From positions 83,466,917-83,530,916 of the forward strand of contig NC_092803.1 in assembly GCF_040954645.1 (NCBI RefSeq): DNA of 64,000 bases, read 5' to 3'. A program made the translations under genes and the position numbers. The notes under the pieces are model-generated. The model was not told the DNA's origin. It saw nothing but the letters and a program-made list of their open reading frames with translations, and made no database searches. This document shows, in pieces, positions 22,195 to 43,093 of this stretch. Numbering within the stretch: position 1 is the first letter of the stretch; each line of letters opens with the position of its first letter. This DNA comes from Diabrotica undecimpunctata (Eukaryota; Arthropoda; Insecta; Coleoptera; Chrysomelidae).

Positions 22195-22560
22195 CTCATG
22201 CGTGTTTACATATTTGAGATCTATCAAATGATATCAAATGAATCTATTTTTAATATAAGATTGATGTTCACTTATTCTAACATTTAATGGCCCTGATGTT
22301 TCACCTAAATAAAACTGATCGCATTCACAAGGTATTTTATAAATGCAATTCTTTGTCATATCTTGTTCATTGTTAGGTTTGGTTTTGGACAAAATAGATC
22401 TCAACGTGTTTGTTGTTTTGAATTTTGTTGAAATGTTGAATTTATTTCCTATCCTTTTAAGTTTTTCTGATAATACTTTTATGTATAGTATTGTTATTTT
22501 CCTCGTATTATTCCTTGTGTATGCTGTAGGATATCGTTCTAAATAGCTTCAGAATTATAA
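22195..22560 (-). pseudogene. Penelope-like element fragment with GIY-YIG start
   Basis: The minus strand encodes, with frameshifts, NTLRSILSKTKP-like linker residues and then CIYKIPCECDQFYLGETSGP, a GIY-YIG nuclease start with its double cysteine, followed by VRISEHQSYIKNRF. It is a different family from the 55.9-57.7 kb PLE and close to the scrap at 1075-1262. No intact frame is left. Confidence 0.65.
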
Positions 22561-23054
22561 AACACTTCATATACAAGTAACAAAAGTTGATATTTGATGG
22601 TATATGGTATAGATCAGTATATTATAACTGTTTGTATGATAAAATAAAACCTACTACTATTGCTATTTTGCTTCTACTATTATCCTTATAATTTCATCAT
22701 ATTGTCTCACCTATTAGACCTTTCTAGGACTTTAAATAAATATTTTAAAACCAAAATCGACTTAGTCGTTCTCGATTGATTATAAAAATAGTTATAAAAA
22801 CATAAACCGACGTTTGAAACGTCTTTTATGGTATTTTATATGTAGTTGTAAAATATCATAAAATGACGAACGGATAACGGATCAAATAAACTAAAATGTA
22901 GAGTTGAAGTCGTATAAAACATTCTTTTATCGAGATAAAATTATCCTGTCCCTCCAAGTTGGACCAACAAATACACTTTCACACAATTTTATTGAATTCG
23001 GTTCAGTGCTTTTTGAATATTAGCTTGGACAAACACCGTGACACGAGATTTATA
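22561..23054. other. No recognisable feature
   Basis: AT-rich intron sequence; a short imperfect inverted repeat near 22825-22865 (TTTTATGGTATTTTATA with TAAAATATCATAAAA) is the only structure. Confidence 0.35.
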
Positions 23055-23308
<254 letters not shown>

Positions 23309-23876
23309 GAAGTACTTGTGACTCGTTTGGAACAAATATATAACTGTTTTGGATGGGTTGGAGTCAATAATAGGGCTATTGGTTAACTATTTTTTTAATC
23401 TCGAGCTTTCAATTGTGTTTACAATTATTATCAAGAGCTAAAAAAGACAAAATACTTACAAGGTTGAACTAAAAAGAAAAAACAATTTTTGTTAACTTAC
23501 CAAATAAAAATTAGTTTGGTAAGTAAAAAATCACTGCTTACATGTTTAAAATATTTTATATAAAAATGTTTTGATCTAACAAATGTTTCTCCGAAAATTT
23601 CTATAATTTTGAAAACATTTTTTTTTAATATAAAAATAATTGAATTTATAAATAAGTTCAAATAGCAACCAATTACAAATAGCCTCAATGTCATAAATGC
23701 CAACATAAAATTTTTATTTTTGACAATTATATTGCCAAAAGTAAAACTTCGTTTAAACATTCTTTTTTGTTTAGTAACAAAAAGAAGAAGATTTATTCAC
23801 CCTTGACAGATGTCTGAAAGAATGTGATAGATATATGGAGAATTGAATATGACATTTTACAATTTTTATATATAAA

Positions 23877-24660
23877 TCATAAAGAAAGAATATAATTATA
23901 TATTTTACTTAAATTTTGAATCTCAGATCTTTTGTTTAAACTCTTATCATTTTTGCTAATACAAACCATTTCCAAAAAAGTCCTTTTAAATTTATTACTT
24001 TCACTACATAAAATTTTAATGTTATCAAAATCCATAATATGGTCTTTATCGATTACATGTTCTGCCAAAGCACAAGATGGTTTTTTAATTCTGCAATCAC
24101 TTTTGTGAGAAATAATGCGATTTGAAAGATTTCTTCCGGTCTCACCAACATATTCAGCCTCACACTGAGTACAACTAATGCTGTATACTAAATTCGTTTT
24201 TTCAAATTTGTCTATAGGATATTTAGTTTTAGAATATAAAGATGAAATAGTTTTGATGTTCTTTGTTGCTATTTTTATATTGTCAATAACCTTTAGTGTT
24301 TGTATTAATTTAGGTGTTAATGATGGTATAAAAGGTAGTGAATGATAATAGATGTTCTGATTGTTAGATACAATGTTTTGAGATTGAGCAAAAAATGGTG
24401 TTAAATTATTTATATTACCAATATTAGAAAAAAGCATCCTATGTAGCATATCTGGAGGATAAGAGTTTTCAATTAGAATATTTTTTAATAACTGAAGATC
24501 TTCCTGTAGATAATCTGGATGAGAAAGTTTTAAAACACGTTCTTTTAATCCTGTTATAAGGTTCATTTTCATCTTATTTGGATGGTGAGAGTAATAGCTT
24601 ATAAATCTATTACTACATATGGGTTTTCTGAACCATTTGGTTTTCAACATATTGTCTGTA
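23877..24660 (-). pseudogene. Penelope-like ORF, truncated, left arm
   Basis: The open frame (with start codon at 24722 in the other arm's sequence) encodes the C-terminal half of the PLE protein: linker from NMLKTKWFRKPICSNRFISY through the GIY-YIG nuclease (NLVYSISCTQCEAEYVGETG) to the C-terminus KIYNYILSL. RT catalytic motifs are absent. It reads without stops, but its first residues come from the palindrome junction, so it is a truncated copy rather than a gene. Confidence 0.85.
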
Positions 24661-24663
24661 TTT

Positions 24664-25464
24664 ATGAGAATTGTAAGAAATACAGACAATATGTTGAAAA
24701 CCAAATGGTTCAGAAAACCCATATGTAGTAATAGATTTATAAGCTATTACTCTCACCATCCAAATAAGATGAAAATGAACCTTATAACAGGATTAAAAGA
24801 ACGTGTTTTAAAACTTTCTCATCCAGATTATCTACAGGAAGATCTTCAGTTATTAAAAAATATTCTAATTGAAAACTCTTATCCTCCAGATATGCTACAT
24901 AGGATGCTTTTTTCTAATATTGGTAATATAAATAATTTAACACCATTTTTTGCTCAATCTCAAAACATTGTATCTAACAATCAGAACATCTATTATCATT
25001 CACTACCTTTTATACCATCATTAACACCTAAATTAATACAAACACTAAAGGTTATTGACAATATAAAAATAGCAACAAAGAACATCAAAACTATTTCATC
25101 TTTATATTCTAAAACTAAATATCCTATAGACAAATTTGAAAAAACGAATTTAGTATACAGCATTAGTTGTACTCAGTGTGAGGCTGAATATGTTGGTGAG
25201 ACCGGAAGAAATCTTTCAAATCGCATTATTTCTCACAAAAGTGATTGCAGAATTAAAAAACCATCTTGTGCTTTGGCAGAACATGTAATCGATAAAGACC
25301 ATATTATGGATTTTGATAACATTAAAATTTTATGTAGTGAAAGTAATAAATTTAAAAGGACTTTTTTGGAAATGGTTTGTATTAGCAAAAATGATAAGAG
25401 TTTAAACAAAAGATCTGAGATTCAAAATTTAAGTAAAATATATAATTATATTCTTTCTTTATGA
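24664..25464 (+). pseudogene. Penelope-like ORF, truncated, right arm
   Basis: Mirror copy of the left arm: starts at MRIVRNTDNMLKTKW, identical in position to residue 324 of the longer copy at 55881-57650, and keeps the whole GIY-YIG domain with EYVGETGRN and the probable catalytic glutamate in FLEMVC. One residue differs from the longer copy at the start (KW versus RW). No RT. Confidence 0.85.
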
Positions 25465-26001
25465 TTTATATATAAAAATTGTAAAATGTCATATTCAATT
25501 CTCCATATATCTATCACATTCTTTCAGACATCTGTCAAGGGTGAATAAATCTTCTTCTTTTTGTTACTAAACAAAAAAGAATGTTTAAACGAAGTTTTAC
25601 TTTTGGCAATATAATTGTCAAAAATAAAAATTTTATGTTGGCATTTATGACATTGAGGCTATTTGTAATTGGTTGCTATTTGAACTTATTTATAAATTCA
25701 ATTATTTTTATATTAAAAAAAATGTTTTCAAAATTATAGAAATTTTCGGAGAAACATTTGTTAGATCAAAACATTTTTATATAAAATATTTTAAACATGT
25801 AAGCAGTGATTTTTTACTTACCAAACTAATTTTTATTTGGTAAGTTAACAAAAATTGTTTTTTCTTTTTAGTTCAACCTTGTAAGTATTTTGTCTTTTTT
25901 AGCTCTTGATAATAATTGTAAACACAATTGAAAGCTCGAGATTAAAAAAATAGTTAACCAATAGCCCTATTATTGACTCCAACCCATCCAAAACAGTTAT
26001 A

Positions 26002-26003
<2 letters not shown>

Positions 26004-26074
<71 letters not shown>
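26004..26074. repeat. (AT)n microsatellite between two palindromes
   Basis: TA run joining the PLE palindrome directly to the left arm of the giant inverted repeat. No unique sequence separates them. Confidence 0.95.
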
Positions 26075-26077
<3 letters not shown>

Positions 26078-26078
26078 C

Positions 26079-26530
26079 CAGACCAGTCTAGGCATTATGA
26101 TTATCTTTGGCTCGACATCCTGGTTGTGGTACTGGCTTAATCTAAGATTCGTCGCCATTCTGTTGAGGTTCTGACAACGTGTTGTTATATTCTGATCTAT
26201 AGAGATCAGTCTAGTCAGCGCTACAAAAATATCTTCAGGCAAATAGCGACTTAATAAATTTGGCAGTTTTCTTTGCCACTCTGAAACGTCGTCAAGGTTA
26301 ACATTTGCAGCTTCTTCAGAAATTGCTCTAAATTTAATGTTATATCTTAAGCAAAACTTGAAAGCTTTAAAAATCAAATTGAGTTTTTTCGCCGCGTCTA
26401 AAGCTCTTTCTTTTATTATCGATCCACATAATGAAATGTTCTTACTTTATAAACCCAATCGTACACTATATTATCGATGCCAACACCTTCAGTTTTAATC
26501 CTCTTTTTTTGTTGAATATTGCAACTTTCA
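26079..26530 (-). pseudogene. pogo-type transposase fragment (left-arm copy)
   Basis: Inverse copy of 38205-38658: it carries the CENP-B-type HTH region (RYNIKFRAISEEAANVNLDD) and the start of the DDE domain (EWQRKLPNLLSRYLPEDIF). It is cut at 26079 by the AT tract, so the residues that follow in the right arm are missing. Confidence 0.75.
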
Positions 26531-27001
26531 CTCTACCACTTTTTTAAATCGGCCTTTTTTTTTAAATGTCCCTAACCTGAGTTTTTTCTATTTGAAACTT
26601 TTCGGCCAAAACTCCAACACTATATTATATATTATTCCAAACGTCTTTCTATTAGTCGAAGACGTTGTTACCGTAGATGAGAATATCGCAACTAAATTAA
26701 AAATGTGCACAAAGGATGAATAAATTCTGAAATGGATTTTTCCAACTTAAACTCGATGTACCTAATATACCTAGTTTTATGACCATAAGTACCTACTTAT
26801 ATAATTAGTTTTATGGCTACAATAAGTTATGTACATATTTGAATTTCCGGAGCCTCAATTTTAATCTGTTAACCGCCTTCATCTGACTGTCAGTTGTTGC
26901 CAGGTAAAATTACAATAATTTCTGAGAAAAACCGATGGCAAATTTTGCCCGGAGTCGTTGTTAAGAGGATTCGTTGTTCGGAGGTGTCTTACTATTTCTT
27001 C
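26531..27001. other. Non-coding part of left arm
   Basis: Inverse copy of 37736-38206. No gene; perhaps the 5' non-coding part of the pogo-like element and the 3' flank of the LINE. Confidence 0.4.
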
Positions 27002-28440
<1,439 letters not shown>

Positions 28441-28441
28441 A

Positions 28442-33807
<5,366 letters not shown>

Positions 33808-33891
<84 letters not shown>

Positions 33892-33914
33892 GTATATATA
33901 TACATACATATATA

Positions 33915-34011
<97 letters not shown>
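33808..34011. repeat. (AT)n microsatellite (right arm)
   Basis: TA run mirroring 30958-31174; the lengths differ slightly. Confidence 0.95.
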
Positions 34012-34389
34012 GGCCTGGCCACACAAACTAGTCCACTCTGAAATTTGACACAAATAATTAGATTTTGTGTCTAAAACGTCTTGTGATTATATCTAAACAC
34101 GTGAAACAGGTCGATTTTTATTCTAAAAGGGTCATCTTTTAACGATATAGATATTTGTGAATTGTCAACCCCCTCCCTTCCAGGACCTTAACCCTTAAAT
34201 TTTAAGTAAAATTTACTTAAATGTTCAAAATGATATCCACCAACGACCATAATAATTATTAAGTCGCAGGTCTAAATAACAAAGAACATTTTGGAAAATT
34301 TTAGGGTTACTATACTACATTCATGCACTATTCGTTATCTAACTTCTTCCAATGAAGCTGGAATGTTAATAGAAATATTGCTATTGTAA
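34012..34389. other. Uncharacterised arm segment (right)
   Basis: Identical in inverse orientation to 30581-30957. No reading frame with conserved motifs. Confidence 0.35.
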
Positions 34390-37735
<3,346 letters not shown>

Positions 37736-38204
37736 GAAGAAATAGTAAGACACCTCCGAACAACGAATCCTCTTAACAACGACTCCGGGCAAAATTTGCC
37801 ATCGGTTTTTCTCAGAAATTATTGTAATTTTACCTGGCAACAACTGACAGTCAGATGAAGGCGGTTAACAGATTAAAATTGAGGCTCCGGAAATTCAAAT
37901 ATGTACATAACTTATTGTAGCCATAAAACTAATTATATAAGTAGGTACTTATGGTCATAAAACTAGGTATATTAGGTACATCGAGTTTAAGTTGGAAAAA
38001 TCCATTTCAGAATTTATTCATCCTTTGTGCACATTTTTAATTTAGTTGCGATATTCTCATCTACGGTAACAACGTCTTCGACTAATAGAAAGACGTTTGG
38101 AATAATATATAATATAGTGTTGGAGTTTTGGCCGAAAAGTTTCAAATAGAAAAAACTCAGGTTAGGGACATTTAAAAAAAAAGGCCGATTTAAAAAAGTG
38201 GTAG
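37736..38204. other. Non-coding part of right arm
   Basis: No gene recognised. It contains GAATCCTCTTAACAACGACT..GGCAAA near 37765, which could be the end of the adjacent pogo-like element, but a partner inverted repeat was not found. Confidence 0.35.
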
Positions 38205-38790
38205 AGTGAAAGTTGCAATATTCAACAAAAAAAGAGGATTAAAACTGAAGGTGTTGGCATCGATAATATAGTGTACGATTGGGTTTATAAAGTAAGAACA
38301 TTTCATTATGTGGATCGATAATAAAAGAAAGAGCTTTAGACGCGGCGAAAAAACTCAATTTGATTTTTAAAGCTTTCAAGTTTTGCTTAAGATATAACAT
38401 TAAATTTAGAGCAATTTCTGAAGAAGCTGCAAATGTTAACCTTGACGACGTTTCAGAGTGGCAAAGAAAACTGCCAAATTTATTAAGTCGCTATTTGCCT
38501 GAAGATATTTTTGTAGCGCTGACTAGACTGATCTCTATAGATCAGAATATAACAACACGTTGTCAGAACCTCAACAGAATGGCGACGAATCTTAGATTAA
38601 GCCAGTACCACAACCAGGATGTCGAGCCAAAGATAATCATAATGCCTAGACTGGTCTGTATTATGGAACCTCACCAAGTAAAACTTTTACATTTCGTAAT
38701 GAAAAGTGCTGGGGGTAAATCTGCTAAGGAAAGGCTGCTCGTTTACTTTTACTATTTACTTAAACTTACTTTTTTTACGCGCTATAATAA
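38205..38790 (+). pseudogene. pogo/Tigger-type transposase fragment
   Basis: Translation gives GVGIDNIVYDW, SLCGSIIKERALDAAKKLNL, RYNIKFRAISEEAANVNLDD and EWQRKLPNLLSRYLPEDIF, the CENP-B-like HTH and beginning of the DDE_1 domain of Tigger-like transposases. After a stretch of about 110 bases with no similarity (38518-38643), the expected sequence resumes as TGLYYGT then SPSKTFTF and GGKSAKERLLV. The catalytic NADET block is split by an insertion. It is a different lineage from the intact element at 7357-10325. An open frame runs 38360-38911 only by chance. Confidence 0.75.
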
Positions 38791-38952
38791 TTTGGCTATT
38801 TATTTCCTCGTAATTCCCCAGTATTTCGGAGTTTGTTACGGAGCGGATATAAATCGACCTAGCTGTCTCTCTACGAGGACCGATCCACAAAAAACTGTTT
38901 TTATCATTTAATATAAAAAATGACTAGGAAAAATTACTGTTAGAATACTCAC
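38791..38952. other. Intron sequence between pogo fragment and prominin exon
   Basis: Contains the splice donor (minus-strand GTGAGT at 38947-38952). Nothing else recognised. Confidence 0.5.
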
Positions 38953-39111
38953 CCAAGGTAGCGTAATTTTGTCACAGAGAGCTGTAAGAGCACCATGTAT
39001 TGCTACGTTCAATGGTCCGCACATACCCAGCTCATACTTTACCGCACTAGCAATTCTATCTGTGTATCCATTTATTTGATCTACTATTAAGTTGCCAAAT
39101 TGGGATGCAGC
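38953..39111 (-). CDS. Prominin-like gene, second extracellular loop end exon
   Basis: Exon of 159 bp (53 codons), phase 0 at both ends, with acceptor TTTTTAG and donor GTGAGT. It encodes AASQFGNLIVDQINGYTDRI, then YELGMCGPLNVAIHGALTAL and CDKITLPW. The spacing of the two cysteines (MCGPL...ALCDK) and the position just before the last membrane span match prominins, where the second large extracellular loop ends with Cys-(Gly/Lys)-Pro...Cys. The two cysteines are probably disulfide-bonded. The next coding exon is 26.5 kb away at 12325-12443. Confidence 0.85.
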
Positions 39112-39458
39112 CTAAAAATTACATATATTCTATTTTTCGACTAGGTCTATATTGTCATCTTCATGATTTGTCTTTTTTTAATCTTTTTAGTTCTTATTTT
39201 AAAACATAAATACTATTAAGTAGTGTAGTACTAACTTTACAAACACGTGTAGTGATTGTGGCATCTTTAACTGTAAAATCAGTAGGCTAAAGCCCAGACA
39301 CAAACCAAATCTTTGAATATCACTCTATAGGAAGAATCGAAAATAATAAATCAAGATTGTGTTTATATAATGTATAAAAAGTCAGTCAAAATTTATTAAA
39401 CGAGTTAATTATCCCCAATATAATAATTTAATCGTGAAATCTACTAAAAAAAACTAAC
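39112..39458 (-). other. Prominin intron
   Basis: A 347-bp intron between exons that are both in phase 0; no element recognised inside. Its donor is the non-consensus GTTAGT. Confidence 0.6.
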
Positions 39459-39602
39459 TTTTTTAAAAATTTCTATTGTTTGGTCTTTGTTGTTTTTGAA
39501 GTTTTCTTGAGCTGTCTCTACCTGATTGATAAATGTCTTAATAGCTTCAGGAAAATTCATAGAATCCATTTTCAAATCGTTTTGCAGTTTATCTGTAGTA
39601 GC
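39459..39602 (-). CDS. Prominin-like gene, extracellular loop helical exon
   Basis: Exon of 144 bp (48 codons), phase 0 at both ends; acceptor CTATTTTAG, donor GTTAGT. It encodes ATTDKLQNDLKMDSMNFPEA, then IKTFINQVETAQENFKNNKD and QTIEIFKK. It is amphipathic and predicted helical, with no cysteine, corresponding to the helical part of the second extracellular loop of prominins. Sequence alone is weakly conserved; assignment depends on its position between two clearer exons and the matching splice phases. Confidence 0.75.
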
Positions 39603-41424
39603 CTAAAATAGCATAAAAGTAATTTTAAGAAAGAAAAAAATAAAATACATTTACAGTAGTATAAAAGTTTCATCCTCGTCATTATCAAGTATTTATATTT
39701 TCTGTTGGATATATACTTTCACAACATGTTTAATTCTCTCTATCATATGGAATATGCAGGTAGATAAAATAAAGCAATAATTTAAAACAAAGTTAGAATT
39801 TCCTCCTTGGAAAAATTCCTGTTATACTGTTGGAAAAGTGAATCTTTTTTCCACATACAGCCTTGTTCGGTTACAGAAAACCATCACTGATAAACAGCGA
39901 GATCAATTAATATATCCACAAACATTTTTTTATTTCTCGTACGAACTATGACAGAACAAATCTTACAGTTTAAGTTAAATCAACTTAAAATAAAATATAG
40001 CACAGTAAAATTTTATAAATAAAATAAGTCCATAGAGAAATGAATTAAAACAATAAAACTTTCATATTTCATTTAACTGTGGTTAACATAAACTAATGCT
40101 ACCTCGTTGCATTCTATTAAGTCTGCATCTCAGCACTCTCATTCGCAGTTTACGAGACGACATTGCAGTAGGTGTTTCATTGATTGGATCACACCGCATA
40201 CACAGCTGACATATCCACCAATGTATCCCCAGGATACCATATTTTGTTTTTATCTTCCAACACATGTACGCAGTCTATTCAGTGTTTTCCATCTTTGCTA
40301 GTCCAGTTGTGAACCTGATCGGAGTACTTCTTAAGTATTTGTGATGTTTGCTGTTTGCTGCTTGGCATGTCTCGTTTATTACACTGTCTATCTTATAAGT
40401 GCGTCTTGATCGCTCCCAAATGGGACAGGCATATTCTACTGTTGATGAGCAAAGTCCTAGCACTGTTATTCGTAGTATACTTGGTTAGCTCCCCATCTAG
40501 ATGATATTAGTCTTTGTAGTCCATTATTTCTTAAATCTTAGATTTAGTATTTTTTCAATGTGTTGCTTGTAGCTGAATGTGCTATCAAAAGTCGCTTCAA
40601 AGTACTTGGGGAGTGAACAATGTGACTCCATTCCATTGAACGTTAAGGTTTTTTGTAGCATATCTGTTGTTGAGATGGAATAGGGTAATCTGTGTTTTTT
40701 GTGCATTTGGGTGCAGCTGATTTTCCATGTAGTTTGTTGACAACGATTCAAGCTCGTCCGTAAGATGTTCTTCTATGTCCAGAAAACTACTATATTAATA
40801 GACATAAACATTGTGACTGCAGAAGAGGATTTTCGAACTCTCACCAAATCTCATCACGTATGATAGTGAGTTAAGACCAAATGAAATTGCTAAAACCACA
40901 AAAGATTTCCTCACTTAATATAATGGTCAAGCGAAAACAAAAAAGGCAAAGAGAAAAGTGATTAATGGTCCTAACACTACATTATATCAATATTTTTCGA
41001 AAATACAATATTGCAAGTGCAATTATATAAAAATTGTACTACTAGTAATAGAGTAATGTCTTTAAGAGTACTTGAAAAAACACCTCAATTATTAGTTATG
41101 AGATTACTGATAGTATCGTCAAATATGGAATTTGCGGTAAACTGAAAAGTCACATCGTGGCAGATGTCCGAAAGTGGAAAAAAACTAGTCTACTAGGGAA
41201 AATATTCCACATTAAATCACAGTGTTGTAATGTCCATGAGGTCAAACGAATTCTTTAAACTCTACAATCTCTCTATTATTCTGTCATCTTTCCAGGTAGA
41301 ATAACTCGCATTGGAAAATGTTGAATGTGCATTTTACGGACCAATAAATCTAGTTACAAAAGATGTTTCTTAAAGTTAAATAAATTAAGTTGTAAATTAT
41401 AAATATAACTGAAATCATTCTTAC
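39603..41424 (-). other. Prominin intron with antisense LINE fragment
   Basis: A 1.8-kb intron. It contains the LINE remnant at 40083-40800. The remaining parts (39603-40082 and 40801-41424) show no recognisable feature. Confidence 0.55.
40083..40800 (-). pseudogene. Jockey-like LINE RT C-terminal fragment
   Basis: The minus strand encodes, in shifting frames, LTFNGMESHCSLPKYFEATF followed by STFSYKQHIEK (the conserved PKYLGVTLDxxLSYKxHI thumb region). Next come LGLCSSTVEYACPIWERSRR and CQAANSKHHKYLRSTPIRF, the C-terminal domain of Jockey-type elements. RT catalytic motifs are missing. It runs in the same strand as the prominin gene and is spliced out with the intron. Confidence 0.75.
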
Positions 41425-41607
41425 TAATATTGTGTTAATTTTTTCGATAAACGGTTTTAGTTGTTTTTCATTGTAGTTTTCCACTTTCTTTGCCTGTTCT
41501 GTAAGACTAGTAGCTAATTCTGGCTGCTCATTTTTTAAAGTATCAGCTATAGTGTTTAACGTCTTTACTAAGTTGTCCAAATCAACATCGACAATATTTT
41601 GGTTAAG
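41425..41607 (-). CDS. Prominin-like gene, extracellular loop exon
   Basis: Exon of 183 bp (61 codons), phase 0 at both ends; acceptor TTTTTTAG, donor GTAAGA. It encodes LNQNIVDVDLDNLVKTLNTI, then ADTLKNEQPELATSLTEQAK and KVENYNEKQLKPFIEKINTIL. It aligns in character with the stretch of PROM1 that reads VNLLSFAYDLEAKANSLP...VLPIEQSLSTL: a helical, cysteine-free segment of the second extracellular loop. No earlier exon was found to the right within the window; the upstream intron must contain the elements from 42 kb on, or the missing exons lie beyond 64 kb. Confidence 0.8.
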
Positions 41608-42131
41608 CTAAAAAATATATGGTTATATACTACAATGTTTTTAATTATCTATCCAAGTAGAAATAAGAGATAAATAAAAAAATATATCATTATCTACATA
41701 TATTATATAATATAAATATAAAAAAAAATATTTATCACAAAATTAAACAAATTATTTTTTGATGTATGTATTGTTTCTCAAATTTCTCAATTAATTTCTT
41801 TATGCGTTATCGGTTTCTTCTATAATATTACTCCACATATTTCTATCTGAAAATTGCATACGTTATTGTTGTACCTTTATAAATCAAAATAATTACATTG
41901 TTGAAGAATGTGTAAATAGGTAGTGTGATGCTGATTTTTCATTCATCTATTTTTTCTATTTCTATAAATCTATAATTCTATAATACAAACTAATACAAAC
42001 GAGTTAGCCAGTTTGGTCCTGTTTCCTCCAAGCTTGCCTATTTATCTTTAGTTATATCATCCGGTTCAACTTTATTTTATATTCCAATAAACTCTCCGTT
42101 TCTTATTTTGAATACCATTGCTATTATCGTA
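41608..42131. other. Probable prominin intron, no recognisable feature
   Basis: AT-rich sequence next to the acceptor of the 41425-41607 exon; nothing recognised. Confidence 0.4.
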
Positions 42132-42250
42132 TATATCAAAGTGTATATTTCAGCTATGTTCTTTTCGTCTACTACTTATGTTTTTTTGTTTTTGTCTCAG
42201 ACTAGTAATTCAATTTGATTTGTTTTGCTTTCTTTGTTCCAACTGTCACT

Positions 42251-42327
<77 letters not shown>

Positions 42328-42449
42328 TATCACTTATGTTAGTGACAGTTGGAACAAAGAAAGCAAAACAAATCAAATTGAATTACTAGTCTGAGACAAA
42401 AACAAAAAAACATAAGTAGTAGACGAGAAGAACACAGCTGAAATACACA

Positions 42450-42451
<2 letters not shown>
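42132..42451. repeat. Fold-back element with (AT)n loop
   Basis: Left arm about 42144-42256 is the inverse complement of about 42337-42449 (for example GTTCCAACTGTCACTAACA with TGTTAGTGACAGTTGGAAC). The loop is 42258-42330, a TA repeat. The arms differ at only a few positions. Non-coding MITE-like palindrome. Confidence 0.85.

Positions 42452-42507
<56 letters not shown>
42452..42507. repeat. (AT)n microsatellite
   Basis: TA run directly after the fold-back element. Confidence 0.95.
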
Positions 42508-42509
<2 letters not shown>

Positions 42510-42739
42510 TCGGCATACTGCCAAAAGTGACCAAGTCAAAAAAATCTCATTTTGATGTTTATTGACCAAATGACTTAAAACTATAAGATCTTTTCCAGAA
42601 AAAATGCCCAACTCGTGATATAAATATGGTTGCCTAGTTTCAGGCATGCCTTAGAATGCTTAAGTCATAATACTGGTTTTCGCTACCGCCAAAACTGACC
42701 AAGGCGACTTGGTCACTTTTTTCGGTAGGTTGTTGTTAT

Positions 42740-42913
42740 TAAACTTGTCTGATCAATTTAACTTAAGTAGACGTTACGTACAAGGATACTTAATTTTGTG
42801 TCAAAATCATTGTCCTAACGCAAAGAAAATTCAAAAAATGTGTTCCAGGGGGAAGTACATAGCCTCCTTGTGTGCAGAAAATTTAACAAATGAAATTGCA
42901 GTAAACATTACAG
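42740..42913 (+). CDS. Transposase-like gene, exon 1 (start uncertain)
   Basis: Encodes cysteine-containing sequence ILCQNHCPNAKKIQKMCSRG and then KYIASLCAENLTNEIAVNIT, ending in phase 1 at CAG|GTATGT. Exon 2 begins after TTTATTTCAG at 43094 and completes an Asp codon (G|AT). No clear initiator ATG was found in frame near the terminal repeat, so the start may be upstream or in the CAGG region at 42845. The exon is assigned by splice logic and frame continuity. Confidence 0.5.
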
Positions 42914-43093
42914 GTATGTAATTATTTATATTATGTTCCAAAAATTACGTTATAGGTTAGATATTACTTTTATTGTATTTGATTGATTATGATTTATTTT
43001 TAATAAAATATTTCAAGTTATGCCAAAGGGGTATTACATAAATAATATACGAGTGAAATGATTAGAGATTATTGATAACTTCTTTTATTTCAG

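Larger units (their letters stand above)
23338..26003. repeat. Near-perfect palindrome of two head-to-head Penelope-like copies
   Basis: Arm 23338-24660 is the inverse complement of 24681-26003; the spacer is about 20 bases (TTTATGAGAATTGTAAGAAA). By eye the arms are identical except for a one-base homopolymer difference (nine T near 23620 versus eight A near 25718). Both arms are 5'-truncated copies of the element at 55.9-58.2 kb, starting within about 20 bp of the same position and running to the same 3' end (CCATCCAAAACAGTTATATA). The outer left side runs into AT/poly(A), the right side into AT repeats and then the giant palindrome. Confidence 0.9.

Noticed and set aside
24619..25464. 281-codon frame as a complete single-domain GIY-YIG gene
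   Set aside because: The first residues are created by the palindrome junction; the rest is the C-terminal half of a Penelope-like protein.
38360..38911. 183-codon frame near prominin exon 38953-39111 as a host exon
   Set aside because: Residues match Tigger-like transposases in its first two thirds and it is on the opposite strand from the prominin gene.
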